Source: Malachius bipustulatus (lineage: Eukaryota; Arthropoda; Insecta; Coleoptera; Melyridae). Taken from it: a stretch of DNA of 64,000 bases. The first letter of the stretch is position 1. Every line of letters begins with the position of its first letter. The stretch is taken from contig OU342631.1 of the NCBI GenBank assembly GCA_910589415.1, forward strand, positions 15,252,001-15,316,000, read 5' to 3'. The position numbers and the translations under genes are program-made. Shown piece after piece: positions 49,828 through 62,574 of this stretch. The notes under the pieces were generated by a model. It was not told the DNA's origin. It did not search any database and saw only the letters and a program-made list of their open reading frames with translations.

Positions 49828-50462
49828 CGTATGTCCGCAGATGCACCGTTTTTGAGTGTCAAAAAAAAAAGATTCTTTTTTCAGTTTTTTGAAGATATCT
49901 TGGAAACCGTATAAGATACAGAGCTCAGCTTTGTACAGATCTTATCATTGATATTAGCAACTTTGTTAATGCTATAACTATTTTTTTTTCATATAGCCAG
50001 TGGCGGAGATTTTATAGGGTTGCGTGAGATTTTCTTGCCCTTAATATATCTACCATGCACAGTGTTGGGAAAATCGATATTTTAAAAGCGCCCTTTTAAC
50101 CACCAATATTTTCTACAGAAAAAAGGTAGGTACTATTGGTCATAATTGCTAACGTGAGCCGGTTTCGAGAAAAAAGGGCATTTAAGATGAAAAACTCGCT
50201 TTGAATGTTTCAAGACATGTGTCGAAAAATGAAGGGCAAAAAACTTATCTCATGCCTGAGATGGCACATGAAAATGACACATGATAAAAAAAAACTGAAT
50301 TAGTAATATTAAAAAAGTAGCTAGCTTATATCAATAATATAACATGTACAAAAAAGCCGAGTTCCTGTTTCTCATAATCTTCAAATATCTTAAAAAAAAA
50401 CTGGAAAAATGATCTTTTTTTGACGCCCTCTATCTCAAAAACGGTGCATTTCCGGACAAACG
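49828..50462. mobile_element. TTAA-flanked fold-back element
   Basis: The left end reads CGTATGTCCGCAGATGCACC. The reverse complement of the right end reads CGTTTGTCCGGAAATGCACC, and the match continues through GTTTTTGAG and into GAAGATAT-type blocks. TTAA lies immediately outside both ends (49824-49827 and 50463-50466), the target preferred by piggyBac-type transposases. This sets it apart from the TA-flanked families. Arms are long and imperfect, the centre is AT-rich and there is no ORF of note. Confidence 0.7.
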
Positions 50463-50466
50463 TTAA

Positions 50467-53400
50467 TAGAAAATTTTAGTTCATTTTTGACCAAAGAATC
50501 CAATCTATATATATCTTTAAATTTTTCCCCAATTTCAAAGATAAGACCCTGTATTATAAACATGATCGGGTGTTCTACCTATTTTTCTGATCTTGATAAT
50601 AATAATACATGTCATAAAATTACAAAAAGGTTGCAGAAACAAACTATAAAAACGGCGCGGATTAAATTTAAAAAAATATACATAAGAAACATAAGGGCCA
50701 CAGCTAACGAATGGCAGAAACAATAAAAAAATAAAAAAACTCCAAGGGAAAGCCTTTAAAGCCGCACCGAAGCCAGAGACTCCTCGGAAACTCATTTTGG
50801 GAGCTAAATTAATTATCATGAATTTTTCATTGTGCGAAGACAAGCAGTTCATTCTCGAGCAGTTTTACAAAGCGGGAAAATGATGAATTCTCTAGTGAGA
50901 CGTCGGGAAATTCAACTCTTCTATGTTATCGCCGAATTAATTCGAGACGAGTTTAGACGGTTCGTATAGATATAACTACCCGCATTCTGTTCTCGCGTTG
51001 TTGAAAAAGAACCGGCGCCCGTGTTTGCCAGTGAGTGTGTTACCTACTTACCTGTTGGAGCCGTTTTTATTATCACCTTATACGGCTCCGGTTATTCCGT
51101 TGTTTTACACTCTTTTTGTGGCTTTTATTATTTCTTTCTTTCCGTCAGGCTTAATATAAAGTGGGTTTTGTCTTTGTCGAGTGTCACTCAGATACTCGCG
51201 GAAAGACGCCCGAACGACCGGGCTTCAGACAAATTGCCATTTATTGTCGACAGCGGCGATGTTGTTACTTCTTTTCCGGTGTTATGGGCCCTTACCTGAA
51301 ACAAGAGAAACGAACAATCAGACGCATCCACTTTACAAAAGAAAATAACTGGGAGGCAGCGAAAAGTTTCACATCTCACCTTATCGTCTTTAATTATTTG
51401 TCTCTATACTAGTAAACACTAGTTCTTTAAATCTATAAGCCGTCGTCTTCTTTGCATGCTTATGAAAAAGAAATGCATATATTGGAAGTAAAGCTATTGA
51501 AATTAATTAAGTCTTAATTAAGAGTTGATAAAACCCCATACCGTTAAATTAGTCTGAATCCATTGATTTTATTTTATAAATTAGGACAAGTAAAGTTTTC
51601 CAGCAGTGAATAAGCAAAACTCGACCAATAACATCGATGCAGAGGATTCCTCGTGAACCATGTGCAAAATTCCTTTAGACGTTTCTCCAGATTTTGCGTT
51701 AGGAACGAAGATATAGGGCCTTGATTTCTTGAAAGCTGCAGAACTAATCTATTGGCCCGTTAATTTTCCACCAGAATGTAATAATCAAAAATAACATAGA
51801 TATGGAAAAAAAGTGAGTGTATTTTTTTTCTATATTTCAAATGTAAAAGTAAAAATTATACAAGTTTGTTGGAGGTTACATCCGGATCTGCCAGGACGGA
51901 GACGCAATGACATACTAAAAACTGGAGCGATGAAAAGATCGCGCGAGGACTCCCGAGCACCTATTAATATGTTTTCGCCACTACAGAGTTCACTCTCATT
52001 TAAAGCTGTCAACGATAAGGTCTAGTGGTTTAATGAAGTGTCATACAAAATTAATCCAGAAAATCTCATAGAGTAAGCATTTTGCCCCCGTTGAGCACTT
52101 GAATATCATGACCGAGTAACAAAGTGCACGCTCCTCCCGGCGCCGAGCTGAATCTAAAGGACGATAATTATCCCCTCATCCTTTCATGAAGTTTGTTTAC
52201 ACCCCAAATTACCATTATGGATTCACTTTCTATTTATTTCCCTTTACAGCTAAAATTATTATGTGTGTGAGTCTCATTAAAATGCAAACAGGGTGCTTCA
52301 CAGTATGTTGCATAAATACCATACCTACTATATTTTTAATGAAATTCCTAATGCATCATGGGTCCTTCATCAATTTGTGATATCTGGACAATGGTAATAA
52401 TAGTTCACGCTGTTGACATTTTCAGACAGCTGATTGGTGAGTAAATTATTAACAACAATAACAACATAACGGGAGCATCTGTGATTGTGTATACCTATAT
52501 ACCTACTACTAAACTTTCAGGGCGCGAGCATAATTTATCGAGAGTAAATAATGAAAACGAAATGTAACATTCTGTCGGCCACGTTCGGCTTTCGTTTGTG
52601 TTCAAACGCGCATGCAGGAGGCTATAAGAACCCAGGCAGTGTAGGATGACAATTAGATCATTTTCAGAACTCAAGAAAAGTTGTTTCACCACTTCACAAC
52701 TCATTCAGCTATATCCAGCTCATTCAGCGCCACCTGTGGATCGGAAAATCAAAACAGCACATAGCATATGCTTCAATAAAGCATAATTATTTTAAATATA
52801 GCTTCAATTTAGTAGGCATTGAAATCTGTATTAGATTGGCCAATGAGAGGACCAACAGATTGGCGATAATAGCTCTAATTCCATTACGAATCACCTCAGT
52901 CAAAGGAACGCAATTATCAGATCAGTAAAGTTATCAAACTTCGCAAGGATGACGTCCAATAGAACATCTAAAAAGAAACATTACCGAGTCAATTTAAAGA
53001 ACATAATTTTAATAAAGAGTTGAACATTTTCCCACTCTGAAGTACTTCCCGCGAGTTAACCGAGCACAAACTTCTGACTTTGATTGATTCATGGAATCTG
53101 CGGTACGTGAAAGACGGGGGAGCAACACAGCACTGGATTTCGGATTGGCAAAAACTTCCCTGACAGGGAAATACTTCAAGCCACTGCGGCGCTCCTGATT
53201 GAAAAAGATCACCCGGCAAAAACTGTAACAATTCGAGCTCACCTCGTACCATAAAATAGATAGATACATAGGTATAAAACGATTTCCCGAATATGTGAGA
53301 TTGACGTCTTTTTCATAAAGTTACTCTACTTTCAGCAAAAAGGAAAAGGAAAGTGTAGGTGATGCGTATCATAAATAATATAAACATTTCACATAACCAA

Positions 53401-54289
53401 ACGCAGGAGGTATGTACCTAGAGGTAGTATTAAGTTCAAATATTTCCCTGGAATTTACATACAATATACTGTAGTTTACTGAATATGTGTAACATTGTAT
53501 ATTATATCTACTATAATAATTCGCCGACAAAACAGAACCGGGGTTGTGAATTTTGTGCAGAAAGCGATAAGCAAGTCAATTTACTAGAGGAGCACGGAGC
53601 TTTTGTAACATTTAAACAGCTCGTGAGGAGATGCCAGTTCAAAGTGACAAATGGTAGAGGGGTTGACTAACAAGTATTTCCTTCCAAGTAGTATTTTGTA
53701 CGAACACACCACCATACAAGTTGAGAAATTATCGACTAACTCTCAAGAATATAATGCCCCGTCGCCTTAGAAGGGAAATCCTGCGAATCCAAGACGATCT
53801 TCGCATTAGTCTCGTCTCCCATGAATGGGGAACGTAAACAGTAACAGATGACATACGCACCGAAATGACACGTCTTCCTACAATCTCCGAATTAATTATC
53901 CATAAAATAGATGGAATATGAAATGAACGAGATCGAACCGAACATCAAGCTTAAATTATGTAAGATCGAAGCGAAGACGTAAGTATCTAAGCCTTAACGA
54001 TTCTTCTCAAAAAAATCTCTCGCGAATTCTGTTATAAGTCTGTCGATATAATTTATGTGAAGAAATGGGAAATTTAAAAAGAGCCAAGGCAAATTAAAGC
54101 AAGGACCCCAAGGGTCGGATCGATCAACGTCTTAGCCTAAGCCTGTTTGCTTCAATTTTATTATCTCATTATAAAGCGTAATTCATGTCAGATTATAAGT
54201 GATGCGGATTACTTTGATCACAGTTAACGAATTTATTGACAATAAACATCAAGAACCATCTTAAAATTTATCTTGTAAAACTCTTACTC
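50467..54289. other. Intronic DNA, no gene seen
   Basis: AT-rich, with short unrecognised ORFs. One near-perfect minus-strand donor word, CAACAG|GTAAGT, occurs at 51051-51050 but without an associated coding segment. A cluster of ordinary ORFs near 53.0-53.25 kb shows nothing recognisable. Confidence 0.45.
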
Positions 54290-54346
54290 TTGGATATATT
54301 CCAGAATGTATAGCAAGACTGTTACTGCATTCTGGAATATACCCAA
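54290..54346. ncRNA. miRNA-like hairpin (candidate)
   Basis: The arm TTGGATATATTCCAGAATGT plus one base (54290-54310) pairs with TGCATTCTGGAATATACCCA plus one base (54326-54346). Twenty-one positions face each other, with one G-U wobble and one A-C mismatch, around a 15-nt loop. The length suits a small pre-miRNA or a very short palindromic MITE. Pairing does not extend clearly beyond the 21 bp, shorter than most pre-miRNA stems. I do not recognise either arm as a known miRNA, and the strand is undetermined. Confidence 0.3.
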
Positions 54347-54512
54347 CAATAATTATTGCTTTATAGGTAACTATACTTATTCGCTTCAAAATTATAGAAA
54401 TCCTACAACTTAAAAGGCTTAATTCAATTACGAAGTTAATTTTTTTGCTTTCATTTATTATTTTTCAACGAGTACCGTGTACTATTCTCGTTGTCATTCG
54501 TTTTCACGTTAT

Positions 54513-54905
54513 ACAGGGTGATCAGTTATATTGAGCGTACCATTATTAAAGGTCTTCAAGAGAAGAAAGTCTTATTATAGTGATCGTCTGAAACGATTGT
54601 CTGGTGCGCCTTGCACCGGAAATGTACCGACTGTATTCCTCCTTGCAGCTTTCTTCTCGAATTATGTATACGGCTCTCGACGTTTAATTAAAAAACTTTA
54701 TAAAGTCACGCAAATTCAGCGGTTTCGGATGCCCGGTCGATCCGACTGTATTCCAGACGGAGGCAGATTACGGCTTAAATGGGCACGCGACGAAACTTAT
54801 GTAGAAAAGGTTGTAATTGGCCATTCTGCCGCTTCATTGAATGTCCTCCGAACGCTAATGGGGGAAGTTGGAGGCGAACGATTTTTCATCTTAACGATAA
54901 GTTAA
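54513..54905 (+). other. Repeat end followed by an unidentified 124-codon ORF
   Basis: After TA, CAGGGTGATCAGTTATATTG marks the end of a dispersed element of the same general type as the others here. A frame open for 124 codons follows at 54531, beginning with TTG, rich in Arg/Lys and containing MPGRSDCIPDGGRLRLKWARD. I recognise no domain, and no opposite element end was found. It could be a remnant of an element's internal region or chance. Confidence 0.2.
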
Positions 54906-55476
54906 CCGCGTCGCAACGGGAACATTTCCTAGACCTTGTAGTTTCGACAATGAATTTTCCACTAAGCGACTAATTAATCTATTGCTAACTAATGAATTTA
55001 ATGAATAACTAGATAGTATTAATTAAATGCTACGTTATCCTTCCAAATTGTTCATTATTTGAATGAATTGTGCTGGACACTGCAGACAGAGAAAGGATCG
55101 TTAGGGCAAAGTTTTTAAGTAGTGGAGACAGCCAGACGGTTTGTTAAAATCACATTACCATACGTACGTCTGAGTACTCAAACCCGATTCTTCTGCGATG
55201 TGAAGCAAAAACTTCGCAATTGTTATCTGAGTTTCATACTTTCAAAGCAGCCATTCTCATAACCCATGGAACGATAAAAATAATGACTTCTAGCGTCATT
55301 TGAAGGAACATTGACTGCCAGAATCGGAATATTAAAGAGAACATTCTCTGCTGCCGAAGTTCTCTTCCACGGAAAACTGTGAAAAACAATGGAATAACAA
55401 CTTATACCGGTTTGTTAGATTATGGTTTTCAATATATTTAGTTTTCATCAATAGTTTATAAACCTATAACGTTGTA

Positions 55477-56936
55477 GGGTGTCCCAGAATATGTGCTCAT
55501 AATTTCCAGGCATAGGGGACATATTCTATATACAGGGTGTTCTACAAGCTCTATGACAAACTTTGACAGATGGTAGGTTGCTTGATTTTAAACATATTTT
55601 TTTTAATAAACATGGGTCCGATTCGTTTTTGTTTAGAAGTTACAAGCATTTAAAAAATCGTAATTTTTCAAGTTCAAGGCCCTGTAAAAGGAAAACTGTT
55701 CAAGATAGAGAAAAACGGCTTACATGTCCCTATTTTAACTTTTTATGGACTATCCTATGATATAGAAACATTTGTACTTTCTTTGATTTTTTTAAATGTG
55801 GAGAAATCTCAGATTTTTTAAAATTTTTTATCACCCTGTATAAACATTTCATCTACATCATTGGATAGTACATGAAAAGTTAAAATAGGGACATGTAAGC
55901 CGTTTTTCTCTATCTTGAACCGTTTTCCTTTTACAGGGCCTTGAACTTGAAAAATTACGATTTTTTAAATGCTTGTAACTCCTAAACAAAAACGAATCGG
56001 ACCCATGTTTATTAAAAAAAATATGTTTAAAATCAAGCAACCTACCATCTGTCAAAGTTTGTCATAGAGCTTGTAGAACACCCTGTATAGTCAAAACATT
56101 TTTTTTATAAATAAATGGCCTAAAATGTCTGCTTTTAGTCCACATATCAAAGTCTAGTAAAAAAAAATCGTTTGCTTTATTAATATCTCAAAGATCCTTT
56201 TGCCGATTTTGGTGAATTAAGGCAGTGTTTTTCGTTGTGATAAGACGCATAGTTAACAGTAACTATAGATGATAATTGTTATGAGTTCAAGTGGCGCCCC
56301 AGCGGGGGGGGGGGGGAATTAATTTGTCAAAGAATAATTTTACGCCAATGACTTGTTAATAAATTTTACTTTTTCTAGGTTCTCAGTTAAAATACATTTT
56401 CTTTGACTCTTGATGTTTTTTCATATCTTACTTTGTTTCCGATAAGAAAAAAATAAAACCGCGAGCCTTAATGCATGTCAAAAAATTGATTTTGATTTTA
56501 ATGATTTTCGAACTGCATTAGGCTCGCGGTTTTAATTTTTTCTCTCGAAAACGAAGTAGAGTACAAAAAAATATCAGGATTCAAAAAAGTTGTATTTTTG
56601 GATGTTAAACCTAAAGAAAGAAAAAATGTAAACAAGTCAGTAGCGTACATTTTTTGGTCAAAATTATTAATGAAACTGACCCCGAGACGCCACTGTAACG
56701 CATAATTATCATCTGGTTAGTGCTAACTTTGCGTCTTATCACAGAAAGCAACACTGTCAAATCTTACCAAAATCGGTAAAAGGATCTTTGAGATATTGAT
56801 AAAAAAAAAACTATTTTTTCTTTACTTTAACACCCTATACCTTGAAAACCAGACATTTTAGGACACACATTTAGGTTTAGAAAAAAAAAAATTGTTTTGA
56901 TGTCTCCTATCATGCCTGGAAATTATGAAGAGTGAT
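55477..56936. mobile_element. Fold-back element, family A, interrupted by a second element
   Basis: The left part begins GGGTGTCCCAGAATATGTGC and contains CTCATAATTTCCAGGCAT, mirrored at the right end as CTTCATAATTTCCAGGCAT (inverted). The arms then share CTAAAATGTCTG, ATCTCAAAGATCCTTTT.CCG, GTGATAAGACGCA and a GTGGCG block. They meet at a central palindrome around ACCGCGAGCC...GGCTCGCGGT (about 56456-56535). Without the inner element at 55533-56085 the two arms align through the insertion point, showing that the inner one landed later. A run of 13 G lies at 56304-56316. It is related to 10483-11200. Confidence 0.7.
55533..56085. mobile_element. Fold-back MITE, family B, nested in the family-A element
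   Basis: A 553-bp near-palindrome with ends CAGGGTGTTCTACAAGCTCT in both orientations and flanked by TA (55531-55532, 56086-56087). Arms of about 220 bp are almost identical, so each strand encodes nearly the same 65-codon ORF by mirror symmetry. This is a consequence of the palindrome rather than of two genes. The non-repeated centre (about 55757-55860) is AT-rich. A truncated relative lies at 18191-18247. Arm identity suggests a recent insertion. Confidence 0.85.
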
Positions 56937-56937
56937 A

Positions 56938-57570
56938 CAGGGTGATTCCTTTTACTCTGAATAATCTACAATAAACGTGATGAATTCTGCGAAAAAATGT
57001 TTTTTTTACTGATGGATGGTATGCAGAAATTTTACAAAGTAAGGGTTGAAAACTTTAATTTTATGTTTTTTTTTACAATAATCCCTCACAAAAAAACTGC
57101 AAAACCCCCTCACCCCTCGCGAGGAAGTGGTGATAGCTTTGAAATTTTAAATATAGCAACCCCTATTTTTTATTGTAAATTAGTATTCAGCGACAAAAAA
57201 TTCGTAAAATTTAATACTGAAACATTTTTTGCGGTTATTCATACATGGCGCTGTATTTAAGGACATCTGATTTTGTTTATAAATTTTTTCTCCAAAAGTG
57301 TTTTGGTTTATTTCAATGGGGGACATTGTTTAAATACAAAAACCGCCCTACATCCCTCATTCTTTGCGAAGTAGTGAGGGTAATTCTGTAATTTAAATAA
57401 CAACCCTTAGTTTTTATTGCGAAATCGTAATTAAGGAAAAACATAAGCAAAAAATGTTTCAGGTAAGTCTTACGCATTTTTTGCCAGCTGAATAGGAATT
57501 CGCAAAAAAATAAATAGGGGGCGCTATTTAAATTTCAAAGTTAATCGCACTCCCTCGTAAGGGATGTTGA
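56938..57570. repeat. Family-C repeat with internal repeated modules
   Basis: It starts CAGGGTGATTCCTTTTACTC directly after the family-A element. Modules of the form CCCTC..CG(A/C)..AAGTGGTGATAGCTTTGAAA...AACCCCTA...TTTTTATTG recur near 57.11, 57.36 and, inverted or diverged, 57.52 kb. Related modules occur at 30.6 and 35.77 kb. No matching right end was identified, so the right limit is approximate. Confidence 0.45.
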
Positions 57571-60500
57571 GTTTAGGGTGGTGTTTGTGTTCAAACGATG
57601 TCCCTCATCGAACCAAACCATATGTTTGTAGAAAACATTTTTCCGCAGAGTGCTTACTTATCGAGATATTTGAATATTTCAGGTTGTAAGAATTAAGCTG
57701 TATAAAGTACCTTATAACTTAAATTAGAACAAATTGTAAATAATTGTCGCATAAGGTATAGGTACCTACTTTTTTGCTCATAATTGACTTTTTTTCATAT
57801 TCTTCAATAATCACTATAATAACGGCTGCTAAACGGTAACCAGAAAACGAGAGCAGAGCACAAACAATTCTCATTTTCTAATCGATAGAGCGTTGCTATG
57901 GAAAACACGCGACGCCACCACGCGGCTGGAATCTGGAATGTGGTGCCATCTGGCCTGAACACATAAGGATTTCTGTACGGGATCACATGTCTATAAGATC
58001 ATTCATTGCAAAAATGCGAAATTTTAAATATTTTCCACGAACAGAAATACTTCGTTCCCGGAACGACAAGTAATGGCGGTGCATTTAGTTTTAATTGCAT
58101 TTTGATTTCGTCATATTCAATCAATAGTGAATTTAATCAATTTTATAATTATACAAAATGTAGCTGGAGGTATACCTACATACATATGACCCTAATTGAA
58201 ATTCAATACTAGTCGACGATGAAATAAGAGAAGGGGGTTATTTGATTAGTCATAATCTGGGCAAATATAGAACTTTCCATTAAAAGACAATGATTTCCAT
58301 GACAAAAACGATAAGGTTGTCTTTTCACCTGCCTAAATCGAATTCAATGACTCGTTAGAATAGGAAAGTGTAGTACACATGCGTGAACTTGGGTATAATA
58401 ATGACGGTACTTCAACGATGAAAATCTGCGTTATCGAATCCTATCCATCATAGGATTCGACTGCCTAATAACCCGTAATTTAGTTCACCATTCTCTCTCT
58501 TACAATTCATCGCATATTATTTGCGTCATTAAAAAAAAAACAAATAACTATAATAATAAGTAATAGGTGAAGGGACATTATTATTTTATATATTATTGGT
58601 TATGTAGGCATTCTGGTTCTGGTACTGAAGTGAATTGACATTAACAATTTGTCCAACAGGCACTTCTACTATACAACAACAAACTTCTCTCAATGCTCAA
58701 TCAAATTATTATTAGCATATTATACGTACTAGGTTACATTATATAGTGAAACTAGTCCACATACGGTGGTGCTGGTGACTTTTGACATTCAGTATGTAGA
58801 TTGTAGGTAGGTAATATGGAACTAAATTCATTCAAGGTCCTTTGTTTTAAAATCAATTGGGACGAATTTAACGGTTGGTTAAACCAATGGAAATTGCGAG
58901 ACGGAGTTTACGGTCAACAGATTTAAAATCCATGCAGCTGAAAATAACGAATTTTTTATTGCAAAAAACAGTAACGAGATAAGTTCCATCCAATGCGGAA
59001 TTTCTACATCGGACAGATATGGAAAATTGAAAATGTCATCATCCAAACAAATCAAATCGTCAGGAATAAAAATTCAACATTTTCAGAAATAAATCGAGTC
59101 TTGTAAATTATTTCGGAAAGAACATCAACTCATTATAGTCCAATAAAGTCTAAAAAGTCATACGTATCGATTAAGAATACACATCCTTTTGATAGTTCGA
59201 TTTATTTTGTTTCATATACGTGGTTTTTATAGTAACCGTCCAGTTTGTCTAAACACTCCATCCCGCATAAATAAGTATACGTCAACATTGGTTTTTAATG
59301 AGAATTAAATGCACAACACAGATGATAGAATGTCATTACGTGAATAAATTTTATGTAGTTGTCAGTGGCTCTCAAACTGAAGTAAGCGGTTCAGTTCATT
59401 TTTTGAATGATTCCTTCAATAATTACGCTCGTTCACAACTTGACAATTAACTGTTTGACATTTTCTGGTGAAATTAAAAATATTAATTCGGACGGTTCGT
59501 AAGACGTCACATCTGACTTTTTAAAGTTAATCCTACTATAGCTCATCAGCATGTCACGCATCGTTCAAATACACAACACATGCATATCATAGGAAAGTTT
59601 GGAAGTAATACTTATGTTAACGAGTCTTCCATAATGCTAGTGACTTTTAACCTTCAATGAACTTTTAGTAGGCAAGTATCTAAAAAAAACTTGTTAATCC
59701 ATAGGGTCTCCCTAACTGATAAGACATGGTGATGAGTCCACAACAAGCACGAAACGGTACACCTACTTAATGACCACCGGAAAACAACTTTATCATAGAT
59801 TAAAGAAGTACAAATCAATGTGAAAAACACATAAAATATATTTCTAATCAACCACAAACATTAACAAAACAACAACACTAACAAATAACAAAACCAAAAG
59901 TGCCATAAAATCACACATCACAGCAGATCTCTAAAACCGCATCGGATAATGAGGCCGAAGTTTCTGATATTTCCTCATCGCCAGAGTTAGCGGAACTCGC
60001 CGGGTCCTTCCATGTTAGCCTTCATTAAATTCCCATAAAACTGGATAGAGGCACTAAGCATGTAGACGCCGTCGATGTTATCGGCTGTCGGCGCCACGGG
60101 ACCTTATCTGGGACATCGAGGACGACGAGGACGCCTCGTAACTTCACCGCCCGATGTCGTCATGTAGCGGAGTTGCCGTTCGGAACTCCGAACGCAGCAA
60201 TCATAACAACGCTCCAACTCCGAGCGAATGTGTGACGGGAACGGGAAGGGAAGCGATATTAGGTGCACCGGTTCTCCTAATGAACCAGACGCTGATTTCC
60301 GTGACTGGCTTTAACTGACACGAAGAGACACTATCACTATGGAACGGCAACCGGGAGTCTGCAAGCAAACTGCTCAACGCTCATATATCGATGAAGGGAA
60401 AGGAAAGGTCCTATTATTATTATTGAAGCATGTAGCAACAAAGGTGCATGCAGTGCTGTCTGCGTTCAACTTTTCGCTTTATCGTTAGTCGTATCATCGC

Positions 60501-62574
60501 TTTGACCTATTTCGTGTTTATTAAATATCATAGAAAGTTTCCCACTCATTCTATTTATTATTTATCTAGGAAGGGTCTGGATTAATTCCGAATCGATGCT
60601 GGATAATGCCAACAACTGTGGGTAGAAACTAATTAATTGTTAAAACCAATCGAACTGTTTACCTTAATGAAGTATTCTGTGCATTGTACGAACGAATGAG
60701 CGATATATTTACACAAAAGGACGAGTAAAACGAGCATACGAGTAAATCCCGACGGTTAAAGCAATCTCCATTCTTTAGAAATTCAATTGACTCGAAAAGA
60801 GAGCAGATAATTTCCAACGTTTTTCACCCTGCTGGATTCGGAAATAAAATTAACCTCATACATTACATGATTTATTTATAATACATAATTATAAGTATAC
60901 CATACAGTTGATGGAACTCTTTGGCTTTTTATTGCAACCCAATAACCACTGCTCTATTTCTAACTAGTCGAGTCACGACTATCTGGTATCAGTTATTTAT
61001 TTATATTTATACTAATTAGAACGACCCCGCGCCTAATGTAGCTTTACCATAAATAAAGCTCCTACTTAATTGAAAAAGCCATTTTAAATAAACGTGACTG
61101 CCTGATTGACAAACTAAACATTCAACGATAAGCTAATATGACAAAATGTACACTACATAAAAATTTTACTTTTCTGCAGTTGCCAGAATGATATACCCCT
61201 GTTCATTAATTTGTTTATTATGAACAGTGACTCTTTAGGAAAGCTTGAATCAAGGATAATGAGCATTAACAACTGAATAATTATGCAGATAGATGTTTTT
61301 TCAAAGCTTCCTCACAATCCTGAACACTATTTCTTGAACGAGCCACGTCTTATATAGGCGTAATGAAAAGGAACGGTGGTAAAGTTTCACCGGGGCGCAA
61401 TTATTGAGTGTTGAATTCCCTTAGAATGAAAATGCGGGAGCCGTAAGAAGTTTTGAAAAGGAGAGAGAGAGCGACCAGAACTCGTTACGGCCGTACAAGG
61501 GAAGACTATGAGGAAGACGTCAATATAGATTTAGGCGGCGTTTCGATTTACTTTTATATTCATCTCGACTCGATCGGCGGCGGCGGCGGCGACGGTAATA
61601 ACAAACCTTCCCTCTCTTCGGAGGCGGCATTACAGTCGAATTCTTTGCTCATTTGAGACCTAAAACAACGGGACCGACTCTATTACTCATGGACCATAAA
61701 TTCTGTTATGAAAGTTGGGGGCTAATCAACTTTTTAAATTCGACCTTCATCCAGAGAGCTCATTATTAAACTGAATGCGAGAACTTTTTAGGACTTTGGA
61801 TTAAAACAAGAGCTGAGACCTACTAGCACTGGATAAACTTTTGTGGATCATGATGCAATCTTTGTTTTTTCATAATCGGATTCTTTTAATTATTTTTTAA
61901 ATCATTTTCTACTGATTAATCTAATCTGGATTACATTCCGAGTTTAGTATTTTAATCAAACCTGCAGAACAAGCGACAAGCGACATTACGTATAGCATAA
62001 GGACATCCGGATCTTCCCAACCCACATGAGTCAGCGCGGAGGTAATATCTCCTGTCTAGTGTTTAAGCGTTTGTTCCCTTAATGAGAATCTTGTCGTTAA
62101 TTGCGTAGTCTGCTGGATAATAAACATAATCGTTAGTGTTAAAACGAGCCTACAGGGTGCCAAAAGTCGTAGGCGACTCGGATTTATATCTGCCTACCTA
62201 ACTGCCCTATAACGCAACGAAAACGGATACCTTGGAGAAGTTGTATCCTCGGGAAGCAAGCAGAGCTTCGCAGGAGGCACTTAAATCCAACAACGCGAAA
62301 GCTGATCCCGTTAACAAACACTTTATACTCTCAGGTAGGCAAGTGTCGTTTTATTAAATCGGACCAGCTAATTTTGTTTCCACATATTTCTCAGGATGAT
62401 GATGGCTGGTTTCGTCCATTCAGTTTTAACAGCACAATCAAGTTAACGAATTCGATAGCTCTAAACGAGCATCAGCGCAGTATATTTTAATGATCACTTG
62501 TATATATTTAAATCGATCAAATAATGTTCTTAATGGGGCGGTTTTATTTGAAATTTTATGGAAAAGGAAACATA
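57571..62574. other. Intronic DNA, no gene seen
   Basis: AT-rich with short unrecognised ORFs. A GC-richer patch at about 59.94-60.36 kb contains GAGGACGACGAGGACGCCTC and similar words but no splice-bounded coding frame that I recognise. Another short patch near 61.57 kb carries (GGC)n. A CAGGGTGCC repeat-end-like word lies near 62.15 kb. Confidence 0.4.

Noticed and set aside
54531..54973. 124-codon plus-strand ORF as a real gene
   Set aside because: It starts with TTG, has no recognisable domain or splice context, and follows a transposon end. It is kept only as a low-confidence note.
55563..56055. Two nearly identical 65-codon ORFs facing each other
   Set aside because: They are mirror images created by the palindromic arms of the fold-back MITE, with no recognisable domain. 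They are not genes.
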